Shown here one piece after another: positions 25,784-34,722 of a stretch of DNA of 64,000 nt. Positions within the stretch are counted from its first letter, which is position 1. Every line of letters starts with the position of its first letter. The stretch spans positions 51,291 to 115,290 of the forward strand of contig CAKUYQ010000004.1 of the NCBI GenBank assembly GCA_934717185.1. The letters run 5' to 3'. The notes under the pieces are model-generated. The model was not told the origin of the DNA. It made no database searches and worked only from the letters and a program-made list of their open reading frames with translations. The DNA is from an uncultured Bacteroidales bacterium (GTDB lineage: Bacteria; Bacteroidota; Bacteroidia; Bacteroidales; UBA932). Position numbers and translations under genes: made by a program.

Positions 25784-26935
25784 ATGGAAAAGATTAGCAC
25801 TCAATACAATCAGGCCGTACAACTTATAAAGTCTGCCATACTCCAAAATCAGTTGGGAGCAGCCAAAGCTGTCAACAGACAGATGCTTGCATTGTATTAT
25901 GGTGTGGGCAAATATGTTTCTGACAACACTCGAAAAGGTGTTTGGGGGACGGGAGCCATTGAAACTATTAGTGAACAACTTAGACGGGAGTTGCCGGGAT
26001 TGCGCGGATTTGGGGTGTCAAACATAAAAAATATGCGACAGTTTTATGAGTCTTGGAACTTGATTATAAATCGCCAGCCGTCGGATAGTAATTTGCAAGC
26101 GTTTGAAAATAAGGATGTTTTGCCTTCAAGTGTGCTTTTGCAGGTAAATCGTCAGCCGTTGGCTGGCGATTTGGATTGGCAAGATTTCTTCTCCATAAGT
26201 TTCACACACCATTGTGAAATATTATCCAAAACCAAGACTCTTGAAGAACGTGTTTTCTACATCCATCAGACTGCAACTTTGCATTGGGACAAATATACCC
26301 TTCGTTATAATCTGAAGGCTGACTTGTTCCATCACCAGTCGCAGATGCCAAGTAACTTTGCCAAGACTATGCCATCAACACGGCATGCTCTGAAAGCAAT
26401 ATCCATGTTCAAGGACGATTATCTGCTTGACTTCATCAATGTTGAGGAACTTGACGAACGAGACCCACAAGACATTGACGAGCGGATTATAGAAAATTCA
26501 ATTGTGGCTAATGTAAAGAATTTCATCCTTACGTTCGGCAAGGACTTTACATTTATGGGTAATCAGGTGCATATAGACAAGTTCGGACATGATCATTGAG
26601 TTGATTTGCTGTTTTTCAACAGGGCGTTGCAATGTCTTGTAGTATTTGAACTAAAGAAAGGTGCTTTCAAACCAGCCTATCTCGGTCAGTTATCTGCTTA
26701 TATCCGCATGTTGAATGATGACGAACGCAAGCCCCATGAGAATCCAACAATAGGAATTGTGCTTTGCCGTGATGCCGATAAGACATACGTTGAGTATCTT
26801 CTTCAGGACTACACACAGCCAATGGGTGTGGCAACATACAAGGTTATGCCGGAGAAGCTAAAAAAGATTCTTCCTCCAGAGGAAGAGTTTAAGAAATTGC
26901 TTGACGGAAAAGAAATCGACGAATCCGAAAAATAA
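25784..26935 (+). pseudogene. YhcG/DUF1016 PDDEXK nuclease gene with in-frame stop
   Basis: The first 271 codons encode an N-terminal DUF1016 domain (QLIKSAILQNQLGAAKAVNRQ, ETISEQLRRELPGLRGFGVSN) and the start of the PDDEXK nuclease domain (FTFMGNQVHID). A TGA at 26597-26599 interrupts the conserved motif normally read as (F/I)DLLFFNR. The same frame then resumes with DLLFFNRALQCLVVFELKKG, holding the catalytic E-x-K, and runs to 26935. Intact length would be about 383 residues. The family is a restriction-like nuclease often near RM systems and prophages. A TAACTTTG promoter element lies at 25758-25765. Loss by one nonsense change is the simplest reading. Confidence 0.82.
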
Positions 26936-27375
26936 GAAGACTATGGGAACAGCATTACTTGCACTCTGCTTCTGCGCTATCAAGCCGTGCTTGTCTTCAT
27001 TGTCTCTGCGTGTTGCTATTGCTTCGTTATGGCGAATATGGTGAAGAACAACGTCATAAAGAAAAAGGTGGCGGTGCTTGAAGATGCTGTGGAGAAGTTG
27101 GAACAAGAACGTGCTGTAATATGCAACATGCAAATGACCCAATTTCGGCAAAGTAAATTCCCCCATTTATAGAGAGGAATTCTGACTCATGAGTTGAGAT
27201 TTATAATCATCATTAAAAATAGTTTTTCTGTTTTCCATTCTGTAGCTGGTTCCTGACAACTTGACAACCACACATCTATACAGTAACCTGAATATTCTAT
27301 AATCGCTCATTAGTATAATTATTGAACTTCAGAACCTTAAACACATGTTATTGGTCTGTTCTGAAGTTCAATTTA
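26936..27375. other. gap with possible remnants
   Basis: A 61-codon plus-strand frame (26987-27172) reads as one hydrophobic segment followed by a coiled-coil-like KKKVAVLEDAVEKLEQERAV. It has no clear start context and may be a fragment. Downstream, TTGAACTTCAGAAC (27326-27339) faces its inexact complement GTTCTGAAGTTCAA (27358-27371), which could form a strong hairpin. Nothing else is recognised. Confidence 0.35.
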
Positions 27376-27579
27376 TTAATATCTTCTCAACTGCGCATTA
27401 TCATACGCCAAGAATATCGTCAAGAACGCTGAAACGCCAAGAGCGCAAACCATGCAGATTATGAGGAATGTGTGGAGAAAATGAAGTGTGGCAAGTTCCG
27501 TGAAGGTAGCAACAATCTTGTCTACATGCTTCTTGTCATCATAAAGGCTAGACTGTAAGGCGGGGTTGACAGCTTCCTG
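27376..27579 (-). pseudogene. membrane-protein fragment fused behind ispF stop
   Basis: Directly after the ispF TAA the same frame stays open for 67 codons: an amphipathic start (SSLYDDKKHVDKIVATF) then a long hydrophobic helix (FLIICMVCALGVSAFLTIFL) and YDNAQLRRY before a stop at 27376. It has no start codon of its own near the front. The composition is protein-like, suggesting the C-terminal end of a lost gene. Origin unknown. Confidence 0.35.
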
Positions 27580-28059
27580 TTATTCTTTGCAGCAAAGGAC
27601 GGTGGAGTATGCTGCTATGGCCTCCTCCCTTCCAACAGCGTCTGCCCCCTCTGTGGTTGTGGCCTTTATAGAAATCTGGCTCAACTCGCACCCTAAAACA
27701 GAGGCTAATGTCTCCCTCATCTGTGGAATAAAACGTGCAATTTTGGGCTTTTGCAAAAGGATGGTACAGTCTGCATTCACAAGTCTGTATCCCTGCTCTT
27801 TAACCAAATCATAACTGCGCTGCAGCAGAATCTTGCTGTCTATACCCTTAAACTCGGCGGAGTTGTCGGGAAAATGATTACCTATATCTCCAAGGGCCAA
27901 AGAGCCCAAGAGGGCATCGCAAAGGGCATGAATGAGAGTATCCCCATCTGAATGGGCAACGCAACCTTTTGAATGTTCTATCTGTATCCCTCCAAGCCAG
28001 AATGGGAGATTCTCCGCCAACAGGTGCAGGTCATAGCCGTTTCCAATTCTAAAATCCAT
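27580..28059 (-). CDS. ispF: 2-C-methyl-D-erythritol 2,4-cyclodiphosphate synthase
   Basis: 159 aa from 28059 (MDFRIGNGYDLHLL); upstream codons in frame are not family-like. Zinc-binding Asp/His are in GYDLH, the conserved AHSDGDTLIHALCDALLGSLALGDIGNHFPD is complete, and the C-terminal TTTEGADAVGREEAI motif is present. The enzyme closes CDP-ME-2-phosphate to MEcPP in the MEP isoprenoid pathway. The near-match TTGTCGGGAAAA to the recurrent word lies in it. The gene is last in the direction of transcription; the region beyond it is degraded. Confidence 0.95.
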   Translation of the reverse strand: MDFRIGNGYDLHLLAENLPFWLGGIQIEHSKGCVAHSDGDTLIHALCDALLGSLALGDIGNHFPDNSAEFKGIDSKILLQRSYDLVKEQGYRLVNADCTILLQKPKIARFIPQMRETLASVLGCELSQISIKATTTEGADAVGREEAIAAYSTVLCCKE

Positions 28060-28121
28060 AGCTGTATGATTTTCTTTTTGCAAACATAAATATAATATGG
28101 CAAATGTATACCCATACATAT

Positions 28122-28158
28122 AAATAAAAAAGGCTGCAGCTCATTCGCCACAACCTTG
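28122..28158 (-). terminator. terminator after YfcC-type carrier
   Basis: On the minus strand AAGGTTGTGGC and GCTGCAGCCTT pair with several G-U pairs around GAATGA, followed by TTTTTTATTT. Confidence 0.55.
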
Positions 28159-28171
28159 TTTTCACAGTATC

Positions 28172-29776
28172 TTAGAATCCGTTGAGATTCATATAGACAG
28201 TTGGTATAAGAAGCAAAAGGCCTATAAGCATAAATACCAAAAGAATCTTCCAGAACCATTTAAACCACACATTGTAAGGGATTCTGGCAATTCCAAGAAC
28301 TCCCATTAGAACAGCAGAGGTTGGGGTAATCATATTTGTAAATCCGTCTCCAAACTGGTATGCCAGAACAGTTGATTGCCTCGATAATTCAATGATATCT
28401 GAGAATGGTGCCATAATTGGCATTGTAAGCGCTGCCTTTGCAGTTCCAGATGGGATGAACAGGTTCAACACTGTCTGTATTGCATACATAATTGAAACTG
28501 TTCCGGTTTTGCTTGTCCCTTCCATTGTACCGGCAAGTGCATACAGTATTGTATCCATAATGTGCCCCTGAGTAAGAACTTCAATAATACCGCCTGCAAG
28601 GCCAACAATGATTGCTGCTGTAAGTATATCTTTTGCGCCAACCATAAACTCCTTTACAATAGCATTCCCTCCGTTACCTGCCGCTATGCCGGAAATTATT
28701 CCCATTGCTATAAACAACGCTGTAATCTCTTTAACATACCAACCGTAGCCAAGTACGCCAACAACAAGGAATATGATTGTATAAGCAAGTACAGAGATAA
28801 TATAGTACAGATAAGATTTTCTTAACGTTATTATTCCTGTAAGGATATATAATGCTGTAAGTATTGGTACAAGGACAAATGTGCTCTCTGCATTACCAAT
28901 AGAGATTGTTGTCTTTGGGTAAAGAACAGAGAATACCACAAGGACAACGGCCGAAAGTGCAAATGCAGCCCAAGCAGAAACAGATGATTTTGTGTTAAAA
29001 TCAAATGAGGAGTTCTCTTTTTCCCGGGTTCTCCAGTACTCGTCTAATTTGTATGTAGGGGATGCCTGTGGATTCTTCTTTACACGGTTTGCATACCAAA
29101 GGGTAAATGCAATAATCATTAATGTAAGAATAGTCCATACAAGAAATCTGTACTCAAATCCTGAGAATAATGGAAGGCCCGAAAGGCCTTGTGCAATGCC
29201 TATGGTAAATGGGTTGAATATTGCTCCGGAGAATCCTATGTGTGCTGCAACATAAACCATAAGGACTCCTGTAATGGAGTCGTAACCCATTGATATTGCA
29301 AGAGGAACAAAGATAATAACAAATGCCATTGTCTCTTCGCTCATCCCAAAGACAGCTCCAAAAATAGAGAAGATCAGCATAGAGCAAACAATAACAATAT
29401 TATGAACTCCTATTCTTTTCATCAAAGGATTCTTCTCAAAATCCTTTGATTTTTTAAGGAATTGCACAATGCCAAAATCAATTGCCTTGCTGCCGTTAAG
29501 GATTTGGAATGCTCCTCCCATAACAAGGACAAATGCAATGATTGCTGCTTGACGCTCAAAACCATCTATTATAGAGCCAAGAACCTGCCATGTCTGAGGA
29601 GCTTGTTCTACCGGGTGATATGAGCCACTTACTATTACATCTCTCTCCGCCCCGTTTACATTAATGGTTTGGTGATCGAACTCTCCTGCCGGAACAATCC
29701 AAGTAAGTATTCCACAAAAAAGCAGAACAGCTCCAATAATTAAAAATGTATGTGGTATTTTTTTAGCCTTTGCCAT
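28172..29776 (-). CDS. YfcC-family C4-dicarboxylate/basic amino-acid type carrier
   Basis: 534 aa, about 12 transmembrane segments. The family pattern is clear from the N-terminus (PHTFLIIGAVLLFCGILTWIVPAGEF), through FGMSEETMAFVIIFVPLAISMGYDSI, to the C-terminal NLFIPSGTAKAALTMPIMAPFSD and FGDGFTNMITPTSAVLMG. YfcC relatives are in the DcuC/ion transporter superfamily and move carboxylates or amino acids; the substrate here is not evident. The promoter 105-135 bases upstream fits the consensus. A tyrosine- and repeat-containing leader separates promoter and start. Confidence 0.82.
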   Translation of the reverse strand: MAKAKKIPHTFLIIGAVLLFCGILTWIVPAGEFDHQTINVNGAERDVIVSGSYHPVEQAPQTWQVLGSIIDGFERQAAIIAFVLVMGGAFQILNGSKAIDFGIVQFLKKSKDFEKNPLMKRIGVHNIVIVCSMLIFSIFGAVFGMSEETMAFVIIFVPLAISMGYDSITGVLMVYVAAHIGFSGAIFNPFTIGIAQGLSGLPLFSGFEYRFLVWTILTLMIIAFTLWYANRVKKNPQASPTYKLDEYWRTREKENSSFDFNTKSSVSAWAAFALSAVVLVVFSVLYPKTTISIGNAESTFVLVPILTALYILTGIITLRKSYLYYIISVLAYTIIFLVVGVLGYGWYVKEITALFIAMGIISGIAAGNGGNAIVKEFMVGAKDILTAAIIVGLAGGIIEVLTQGHIMDTILYALAGTMEGTSKTGTVSIMYAIQTVLNLFIPSGTAKAALTMPIMAPFSDIIELSRQSTVLAYQFGDGFTNMITPTSAVLMGVLGIARIPYNVWFKWFWKILLVFMLIGLLLLIPTVYMNLNGF

Positions 29777-29880
29777 ATCAAAAAATTATTTCTCTAAAAA
29801 ACTGACTATAAACTTTTAACTATAAACCATAAACTAATTATGCCATGGCGAGGAAAAGCTGCGCGTAAGTAAAATAATAA

Positions 29881-29911
29881 CAAAGATAAAGGCTTTAAAA
29901 GACATAACAAA
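29881..29911 (-). promoter_or_regulatory. promoter of YfcC-type gene
   Basis: On the minus strand TTTG (29911-29908), 19 bases, and TATCTTTG (29888-29881) match the consensus. The leader to the start at 29776 includes a copy of the TATAAACTTTTAACTATAAAC repeat (29803-29842). Confidence 0.7.
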
Positions 29912-29928
29912 AAACAGATAAATACGGC

Positions 29929-30014
29929 CGTAGCTTATTCACTGCAGCCTTTGGTTAATCATCCTTCGCTTCCCGATAAACATTGTAACAGTCATCTTAC
30001 AGGTAGCCTTGTCC
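29929..30014 (-). terminator. cassette 3' flank, copy 1
   Basis: The first of four near-identical flanks found after each A gene. On the minus strand the end contains GGCTGCAG...CTACGGCC as a stem with TTATT. Copies follow at 32222-32312, 34632-34722 and 37199-37288. The flank also carries GCTTCCCGATAA, one base away from the recurrent word. Confidence 0.6.
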
Positions 30015-30359
30015 TTAGTACTTATTTGTGTCGTACATAAGTTTAAAGCTATAATCTGTATTGTTTACATCAACCTCTATAGGCTCTATTACCACATTAG
30101 GATTGCTGAATTTTATTACATTTTCAAAACCTGTAATAATAAATTGTTTTTGGCCATTTTTTGTTACGTACTCAATATCTGCTGTATTTCGGAGTGATAG
30201 GCTATTTCTATATTTATACAACTTATACTCATATTTATCTCCTACAACTATATTCCCAGCGTAATAATCAACCACCTCTTGAGCCAAAGCTACGTTAGTA
30301 AAAAATAATACCGCTAAAAAAAACAATATCTTTCCCATAATTTCCGTTATTTTAATCAT
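30015..30359 (-). pseudogene. A gene, internally deleted copy (cassette unit 1)
   Basis: 114 residues. The signal peptide and first half (GKILFFLAVLFFTNVALAQ, then EVVDYYAGNIVVGDKYEY) match the A gene at 32.3 kb almost exactly up to NPNVVIE. The next residues are PIEVDVNNTDYSFKLMYDTNKY, the end of A. About 99 codons between these points are missing in frame, with CTATAGG/CTATT similarity at the join. The frame is kept, so a short secreted protein could still be made. Preceded at 30357-30387 by a remnant encoding the last nine residues (CKSFENLFK) of a B gene. Confidence 0.7.
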
Positions 30360-30435
30360 TTGAATAAATTCTCAAATGATTTACAAGATCACAAAAGTAA
30401 AATGACGGAGAATATAAATACTATTTGCTTCATAA

Positions 30436-31314
30436 TTATCTGTTTTGATATTTTTCCCAATATTTTTCAGCCATAGGCTGTAACCTTTCTCTTATCACCT
30501 CCATTATAGTCTCGAAATCAAGAGGCTCTTTCCATTGAATCTTTTTCAAGAAAGCTTTCCAACGGATTATGCGTGCTGCATCTGTTGCAAAACTTTTAGT
30601 GAACAACTGTAATTCGGGATTGTACGTAAGACCTCGATTGTTGAAAGTTGCCTTGACTGCATCGTACAACGTATCATCATCCAAGTCTCTCTTTGTCAAG
30701 AGTTGATAGCAGTCGAAGAAATCTTTCATGCGACTATTGAGCACATCACGGTCTATCATCGTATGGAATTTCTCGGCGACAACTGTCTCCAAGGAATATG
30801 CCTGTATGTTCACAGATGGAATGTCTGGCAAAAGTAATGGAAAGTCAATGGTTGTGGGATATGGAGTGACAACATCACCAAAACCAATGTCAACAGACAT
30901 ATTATAAGCAATGGTATCCATGTGGGCTGTAAAGTAAAATCGGGTACCAGGATATTTCTTTTCGACAGTGATGGGTTCTAACTTGATGCTGTCAATGTCA
31001 AACGACACACCATCCTCATCACATACAATGCCCAAGATTTCTTTGAACACATGTGCAAGAAAGTCCTTATCACGGCTGATTCTGTCTGCCATAAAGTCAA
31101 CATCTACCGTAGGACGTGCTTCAAGTCCATTCATGGCATAAAGCAAAGAGCCTCCTTTCAACAAGAAGTTGTCCTTGTATTGGCTAACAGACACTCTGTA
31201 AAGCAACCTTTCATTGAAGTATCTTGCCAAAAGATACATATATTTGTAGCCGGTCTCGTTCATTAGATTGAGCAAACGTGTCTTTACTGACTTGCCGTAG
31301 TTTTTCTTTCCCAT
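30436..31314 (-). CDS. abiEii: AbiEii-type nucleotidyltransferase toxin
   Basis: 292 aa. The nucleotidyltransferase core is visible as FLLKGGSLLYAMNG and RPTVDVDFMADR (G-G-S and D-x-D), with the conserved KFHTMIDR...RMKDFFDCYQL later. AbiEii belongs to the type IV toxin-antitoxin AbiE phage-abortive systems, and transfers nucleotides to tRNA in studied relatives. Its start is one base after the stop of the abiEi gene, the usual order. The pair lies between units of the B-A array, so it inserted into, or was bracketed by, cassette duplications. Confidence 0.9.
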   Translation of the reverse strand: MGKKNYGKSVKTRLLNLMNETGYKYMYLLARYFNERLLYRVSVSQYKDNFLLKGGSLLYAMNGLEARPTVDVDFMADRISRDKDFLAHVFKEILGIVCDEDGVSFDIDSIKLEPITVEKKYPGTRFYFTAHMDTIAYNMSVDIGFGDVVTPYPTTIDFPLLLPDIPSVNIQAYSLETVVAEKFHTMIDRDVLNSRMKDFFDCYQLLTKRDLDDDTLYDAVKATFNNRGLTYNPELQLFTKSFATDAARIIRWKAFLKKIQWKEPLDFETIMEVIRERLQPMAEKYWEKYQNR

Positions 31315-31315
31315 T

Positions 31316-31897
31316 TTATTCTATTGCTATTTCAAGATAATTCTTCAATGTGTTGAATACTCTGAGGCGCTTGGCATAATCTTGCAAACGGGTGAGATTA
31401 CGGTTTGGCTTTCTCAGATAGGAGCGTATTACTTCAGCGCAAACATCCAGCCCCAATTTGTTCCTGTATTTCACAGCATCGCAAACACTTCGCTCCATGT
31501 CGGTAATACGAACATGATATCCAGAGATTTCAGCATTCATAATGCCGAATTCCAAGTTCTCCTTCTTCCAATAATACAGTTCTATCGGAAGCGTATTAGG
31601 TATCACCACTTTTCGTTTATTGGCGATGGCTATACAAAAAGCAGGTGGAACAGTTGTTGAAAGCTGGTGGTAAGCCCAGGCATTGTATAGGCATACAATA
31701 CCATTGGGAACAATCCGCTCCACGTCAATCATTGTATTAAGCAAGGCATCGGGAACAGCATAAATGCCATGCCGCAACTTTATCAAGTCGCCACGTTCCT
31801 TTGCTCTCAATAGTCGCTTATATTCTGACAAATGAGATATATCAGTAGTGGAGATAGTGCCACCAAGTGCTGCCACTTTACAAACTATATTGTTCAT
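31316..31897 (-). CDS. abiEi: AbiEi-type antitoxin / transcriptional regulator
   Basis: 193 aa. An N-terminal winged-helix region (ISTTDISHLSEYKRLLRAKERGDLIKLRHGIYAVP) is followed by the AbiEi_4-like C-terminal domain (FCIAIANKRKVVIPN, ITDMERSVCDAVKYRNKLGLDVCAEVI). The protein counters AbiEii and represses its own operon in known examples. A TATTTTTG -7 box lies on the minus strand at 31935-31928. TGCGGCAA-type words at 31923 and 31952 flank the promoter and are operator candidates. Confidence 0.88.
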   Translation of the reverse strand: MNNIVCKVAALGGTISTTDISHLSEYKRLLRAKERGDLIKLRHGIYAVPDALLNTMIDVERIVPNGIVCLYNAWAYHQLSTTVPPAFCIAIANKRKVVIPNTLPIELYYWKKENLEFGIMNAEISGYHVRITDMERSVCDAVKYRNKLGLDVCAEVIRSYLRKPNRNLTRLQDYAKRLRVFNTLKNYLEIAIE

Positions 31898-32004
31898 TTT
31901 ACATCTAATTAAATGTCAATACTGCGGCAAAAATACAATTAATTTCGAAAATGCGGCAATATTCTACGGATAATTTTATAAAACACCGTATGTTTTTCAC
32001 ATTT

Positions 32005-32035
32005 TTTGTGGAATATAATAAATTTATTACATTTG
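32005..32035 (+). promoter_or_regulatory. promoter of RelE-like remnant
   Basis: TTTG (32005-32008), 19 bases, TACATTTG (32028-32035). The ATG at 32040 is only four bases beyond, so the transcript would be nearly leaderless. A third TGCGGCA word overlaps it. Confidence 0.6.
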
Positions 32036-32039
32036 CGGC

Positions 32040-32200
32040 ATGAGAACTATGATGAGGAGTGCCGAATTCGATGAGTTTTACAACTCTCTTCCTGCAAATA
32101 TTCAGAACAAGGTGAAACCGACATGCAGCTTTCTACATTCATTATGATTTCGGAGGCCGTCGGCTTGAAATTCGCTTTGACTGCAGACTAAGTTGATAAT
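32040..32200 (+). pseudogene. RelE/HigB-like toxin remnant
   Basis: From the ATG at 32040 a frame reads SAEFDEFYNSLPANIQNKV, which is the start of many RelE/HigB-type toxins, then diverges and stops after 35 codons at 32145-32147. A second frame further on (YDFGGRRLEIRF) may be a piece of the same or another toxin. The promoter in front is a perfect match to consensus. I read it as a truncated toxin gene left after recombination next to the AbiE pair. Confidence 0.5.
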
Positions 32201-32221
32201 TAAAAACTCCAATCAAAAAAA

Positions 32222-32312
32222 AAGGCCGCAGCTTATTCACTGCAGCCTTTGATTAATCATCCTTTGCTTCCCGATAAACATTGTAACAGTCATCTTACAG
32301 GTAGCCTTGTCC
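32222..32312 (-). terminator. cassette 3' flank, copy 2
   Basis: GGCCGCAGC-ttattcact-GCAGCCTTT stem followed on the minus strand by T-rich DNA, plus the same 60 bases up to the A stop codon as in the other copies. A GCTTCCCGATAA variant of the recurrent word is included. Confidence 0.6.
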
Positions 32313-32954
32313 TTAGTACTTATTTGTGTCGTACATAAGTTTAAAGCTATAATCTGTATTGTTTACATCAACCTCTATAGGTTGTGCCGCTATAATCTGC
32401 AAACGCTCTGCGAACTCTTTACTTTTTATAGTATAAACGGCATTTTTCTTTATGTAATCTTCTAACTGTTCTATCTTTTGTGGAGGCACATTCCTCATTT
32501 TGTCACAGCCAAAAAATTTTATTCTCAAATTAACAATTTTGCCATTCTTATCAACATCAGGTGCAAAAGAGTAGAAAAGTGTAGTTTTTGAATTGGGAGA
32601 ACCCATATTTCGCTTAAAATTAATACACGCCTTAGCCATCTTTAGTATTTCTTCCTTGCTAAATACAGTTTCTATTGCCTCTATCACCACATTAGGATTA
32701 CTGAATTTTATTACATTTTCAAAACCTATATTAATAAACTGTTTTTGGCCATTTTTTGTTACGTACTCAATATCTGCTGTATTTCGGAGTGATATCCTAT
32801 TGCTGTATTTGTACAACTTATACTCATATTTATCTCCTACAACTATATCCCCAGCGTAATAATCAACCACCTCTTGAGCCAAAGCTACGTTAGTAAAAAA
32901 TAATATCGCTAAAAAAAACAATATCTTTCCCATAATTTCCGTTATTTTAATCAT
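32313..32954 (-). CDS. A protein of cassette unit 2 (small secreted, unknown family)
   Basis: 213 aa. A signal peptide ends at ALAQ (MGKILFFLAILFFTNVALAQ is the core; the ORF begins seven residues earlier). Features: DIEYVTKNGQKQFI, FSKEEILKMAKACINFKRN, then DVDKNGKIVNLRIKFFG and NVPPQKIEQLEDYIKKN, and the invariant end NNTDYSFKLMYDTNKY. The DxDKNGKIxxLRI strand resembles the carboxy-terminal beta motif of TonB-like or similar periplasmic proteins, but I assign no family. ATGA overlap with the B gene upstream shows translational coupling. Role unknown; a partner of B is suggested by strict pairing. Confidence 0.65.
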   Translation of the reverse strand: MIKITEIMGKILFFLAILFFTNVALAQEVVDYYAGDIVVGDKYEYKLYKYSNRISLRNTADIEYVTKNGQKQFINIGFENVIKFSNPNVVIEAIETVFSKEEILKMAKACINFKRNMGSPNSKTTLFYSFAPDVDKNGKIVNLRIKFFGCDKMRNVPPQKIEQLEDYIKKNAVYTIKSKEFAERLQIIAAQPIEVDVNNTDYSFKLMYDTNKY

Positions 32955-34504
32955 TTAAACAAATTCTTAAAGTTCTCCACCTGTTCTAAAAAAGAGCCCC
33001 TATCAAAGATAAAATTATTATACTTAGGTCTCTTATCCCTAAATACTTTTAAATACTTATCCAAGTTTTCGGAATTTGGATTGTCCCAAAAGGGTTTAAT
33101 TATATCACTAATGTCATCAGTATCAAACTGTGACATCAAATAATATTCCCCGTTATAAGTATCCAGTGAATATACCAACTCTGCAAGTGTTGATATTAGT
33201 TCAGAATTTAGGTTATTTTTTAAATTTATACTCGGATACTCGTGCTTGAACCAAAAATGTGCCAACTCATGCCCAACTTTGTCTACCTCAACTACAAGAG
33301 TCCTATGCCATATAGTATTGCAATTTGTAGGACTATATAAATATGTAAAATCACTCTTAGGAGTACCTTTGTATTCTTTAATAGTTATCTGTTCACCTTT
33401 TTTCTCTACATAATCCATAAGTCTGCTTATCTTGTAAGCCTTATTCTTCAACTGTTTGATAGCATCTTCAAACATATCCTTTGTCTTTTTGCTATCGTAC
33501 TTGATATAGCTCGAATGTCCTGAGTTGTACGTTGTCTGATCTCCACCACCTCCACTACCACCTATATTTGTTCCACCACCACCGCATATACAGGGGCATC
33601 TGCCGCAGCTTTCACAACCTCTTGGTGTTTCTTCCCTTCCATGGTCATCGGAACCACCACCACCTCCCGGTATTAATACACAGATACAAGGATCAAAACC
33701 ACAATTAGGACAATCATCTGGTCTTACTGTTATCCCGGGTAGATCAAATGCATACCCACAGGCTAAACAAATTCCTATATCTGTATATACTATTCCCTCA
33801 AACCCACAAATAGTACATACATTTCCTAAGCTTTTTGTTCGTTTAATCAAATCATCTCCTAAAAACACTATACACTTCTCTCCGGCCTGCATTTTTGACA
33901 AATTTACAGAATAAGAGATACTACACGATATTCTTACACCGTTCTCATATATGTAAAAGTTCTCTATCTTGCCGTCTAATGTGGAGATTATATAATATCC
34001 GGTAAAATTGCTTCTGTTGCCAAGATAGCTATAAGAGTCATTCTCTTCATTGATTGCCGCATCTGACTTAAAGCCTATGATTGTTGCAACAAACTGCAAA
34101 ACAGATCCATCTTGTTTTATTTTTTGTAAAACAAGACTGCTCTTTGCCTCCATCTCTCCACCTATCCCCATTTCACCAAGACTGCTACCCAACATTAGAA
34201 TACTCGCATAATCGGGCACCTCCATTGAAACCGAAACCGCATAAAAATCCATGAACTCTTTACTTTCGGCCTTTGACCAATCAATGGATGAATTATCTGT
34301 CTCTATGCTTTTTGTAGGAGCATCTTTAAAAACGGGTAATCTTATTCCACCATCATTCCGATTAAATATGGATTCAGCCTCTTCTACTGAAAACAGATTA
34401 TTCTCTTCACGATCTTTACTTTTGAAAAAATCACTCTCGCATGAAACGAGAATTACAGACAGAATTATGGTATGAAGGAGTATTGAAAACTTCTGGAATA
34501 TCAT
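32951..34504 (-). CDS. B protein of cassette unit 2: Cys-rich HELAH lipoprotein
   Basis: 517 aa from 34504, aligned with the start of its paralogue; an in-frame start lies 23 codons upstream. Lipobox VSC22. Residues 25-225 form a beta-rich domain with SNFTGYYIISTLDGKIENFYIYENG. Residues 229-310 hold paired Cys knuckles: CTIC, CLAC, CPNC, CIC, CESC and CPCIC, separated by Gly-rich runs. Residues 410-445 contain VGHELAHFWFKHEY, an HExxH zinc site (H412, E413, H416), with candidate third ligand Glu435 or Glu442. Proteolytic function is inferred from HExxH only. Most of it is nearly identical to the copy at 35.5 kb. The -7 box upstream is broken (see findings). Confidence 0.68.
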   Translation of the reverse strand: MIFQKFSILLHTIILSVILVSCESDFFKSKDREENNLFSVEEAESIFNRNDGGIRLPVFKDAPTKSIETDNSSIDWSKAESKEFMDFYAVSVSMEVPDYASILMLGSSLGEMGIGGEMEAKSSLVLQKIKQDGSVLQFVATIIGFKSDAAINEENDSYSYLGNRSNFTGYYIISTLDGKIENFYIYENGVRISCSISYSVNLSKMQAGEKCIVFLGDDLIKRTKSLGNVCTICGFEGIVYTDIGICLACGYAFDLPGITVRPDDCPNCGFDPCICVLIPGGGGGSDDHGREETPRGCESCGRCPCICGGGGTNIGGSGGGGDQTTYNSGHSSYIKYDSKKTKDMFEDAIKQLKNKAYKISRLMDYVEKKGEQITIKEYKGTPKSDFTYLYSPTNCNTIWHRTLVVEVDKVGHELAHFWFKHEYPSINLKNNLNSELISTLAELVYSLDTYNGEYYLMSQFDTDDISDIIKPFWDNPNSENLDKYLKVFRDKRPKYNNFIFDRGSFLEQVENFKNLFK

Positions 34505-34631
34505 ATATCTATTATTTAAGTTAGTTTTGTAAATTGTTAAACATTTTAAATTAATCTTTACACAAAAAAACAATCTAAATTAAAAACACAAACTTTAGTA
34601 AAATATTAAAAGAAGAATAGATTGTAATAGT

Positions 34632-34722
34632 AAGGCCGCAGCTTATTCACTGCAGCCTTTGGTTAATCATCCTTCGCTTCCCTACAAACCATTCAACTGT
34701 CATCTTACAGGCAGCTTCGCGC
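34632..34722 (-). terminator. cassette 3' flank, copy 3
   Basis: Same flank as at 29.9 and 32.2 kb; here the recurrent word reads GCTTCCCTACAA. Confidence 0.6.

Noticed and set aside
30392..30399. TACTTTTG on the minus strand as promoter of the deleted A copy
   Set aside because: It fits the loose -7 pattern but has no -33 partner at the right distance, so it was not listed as a feature.
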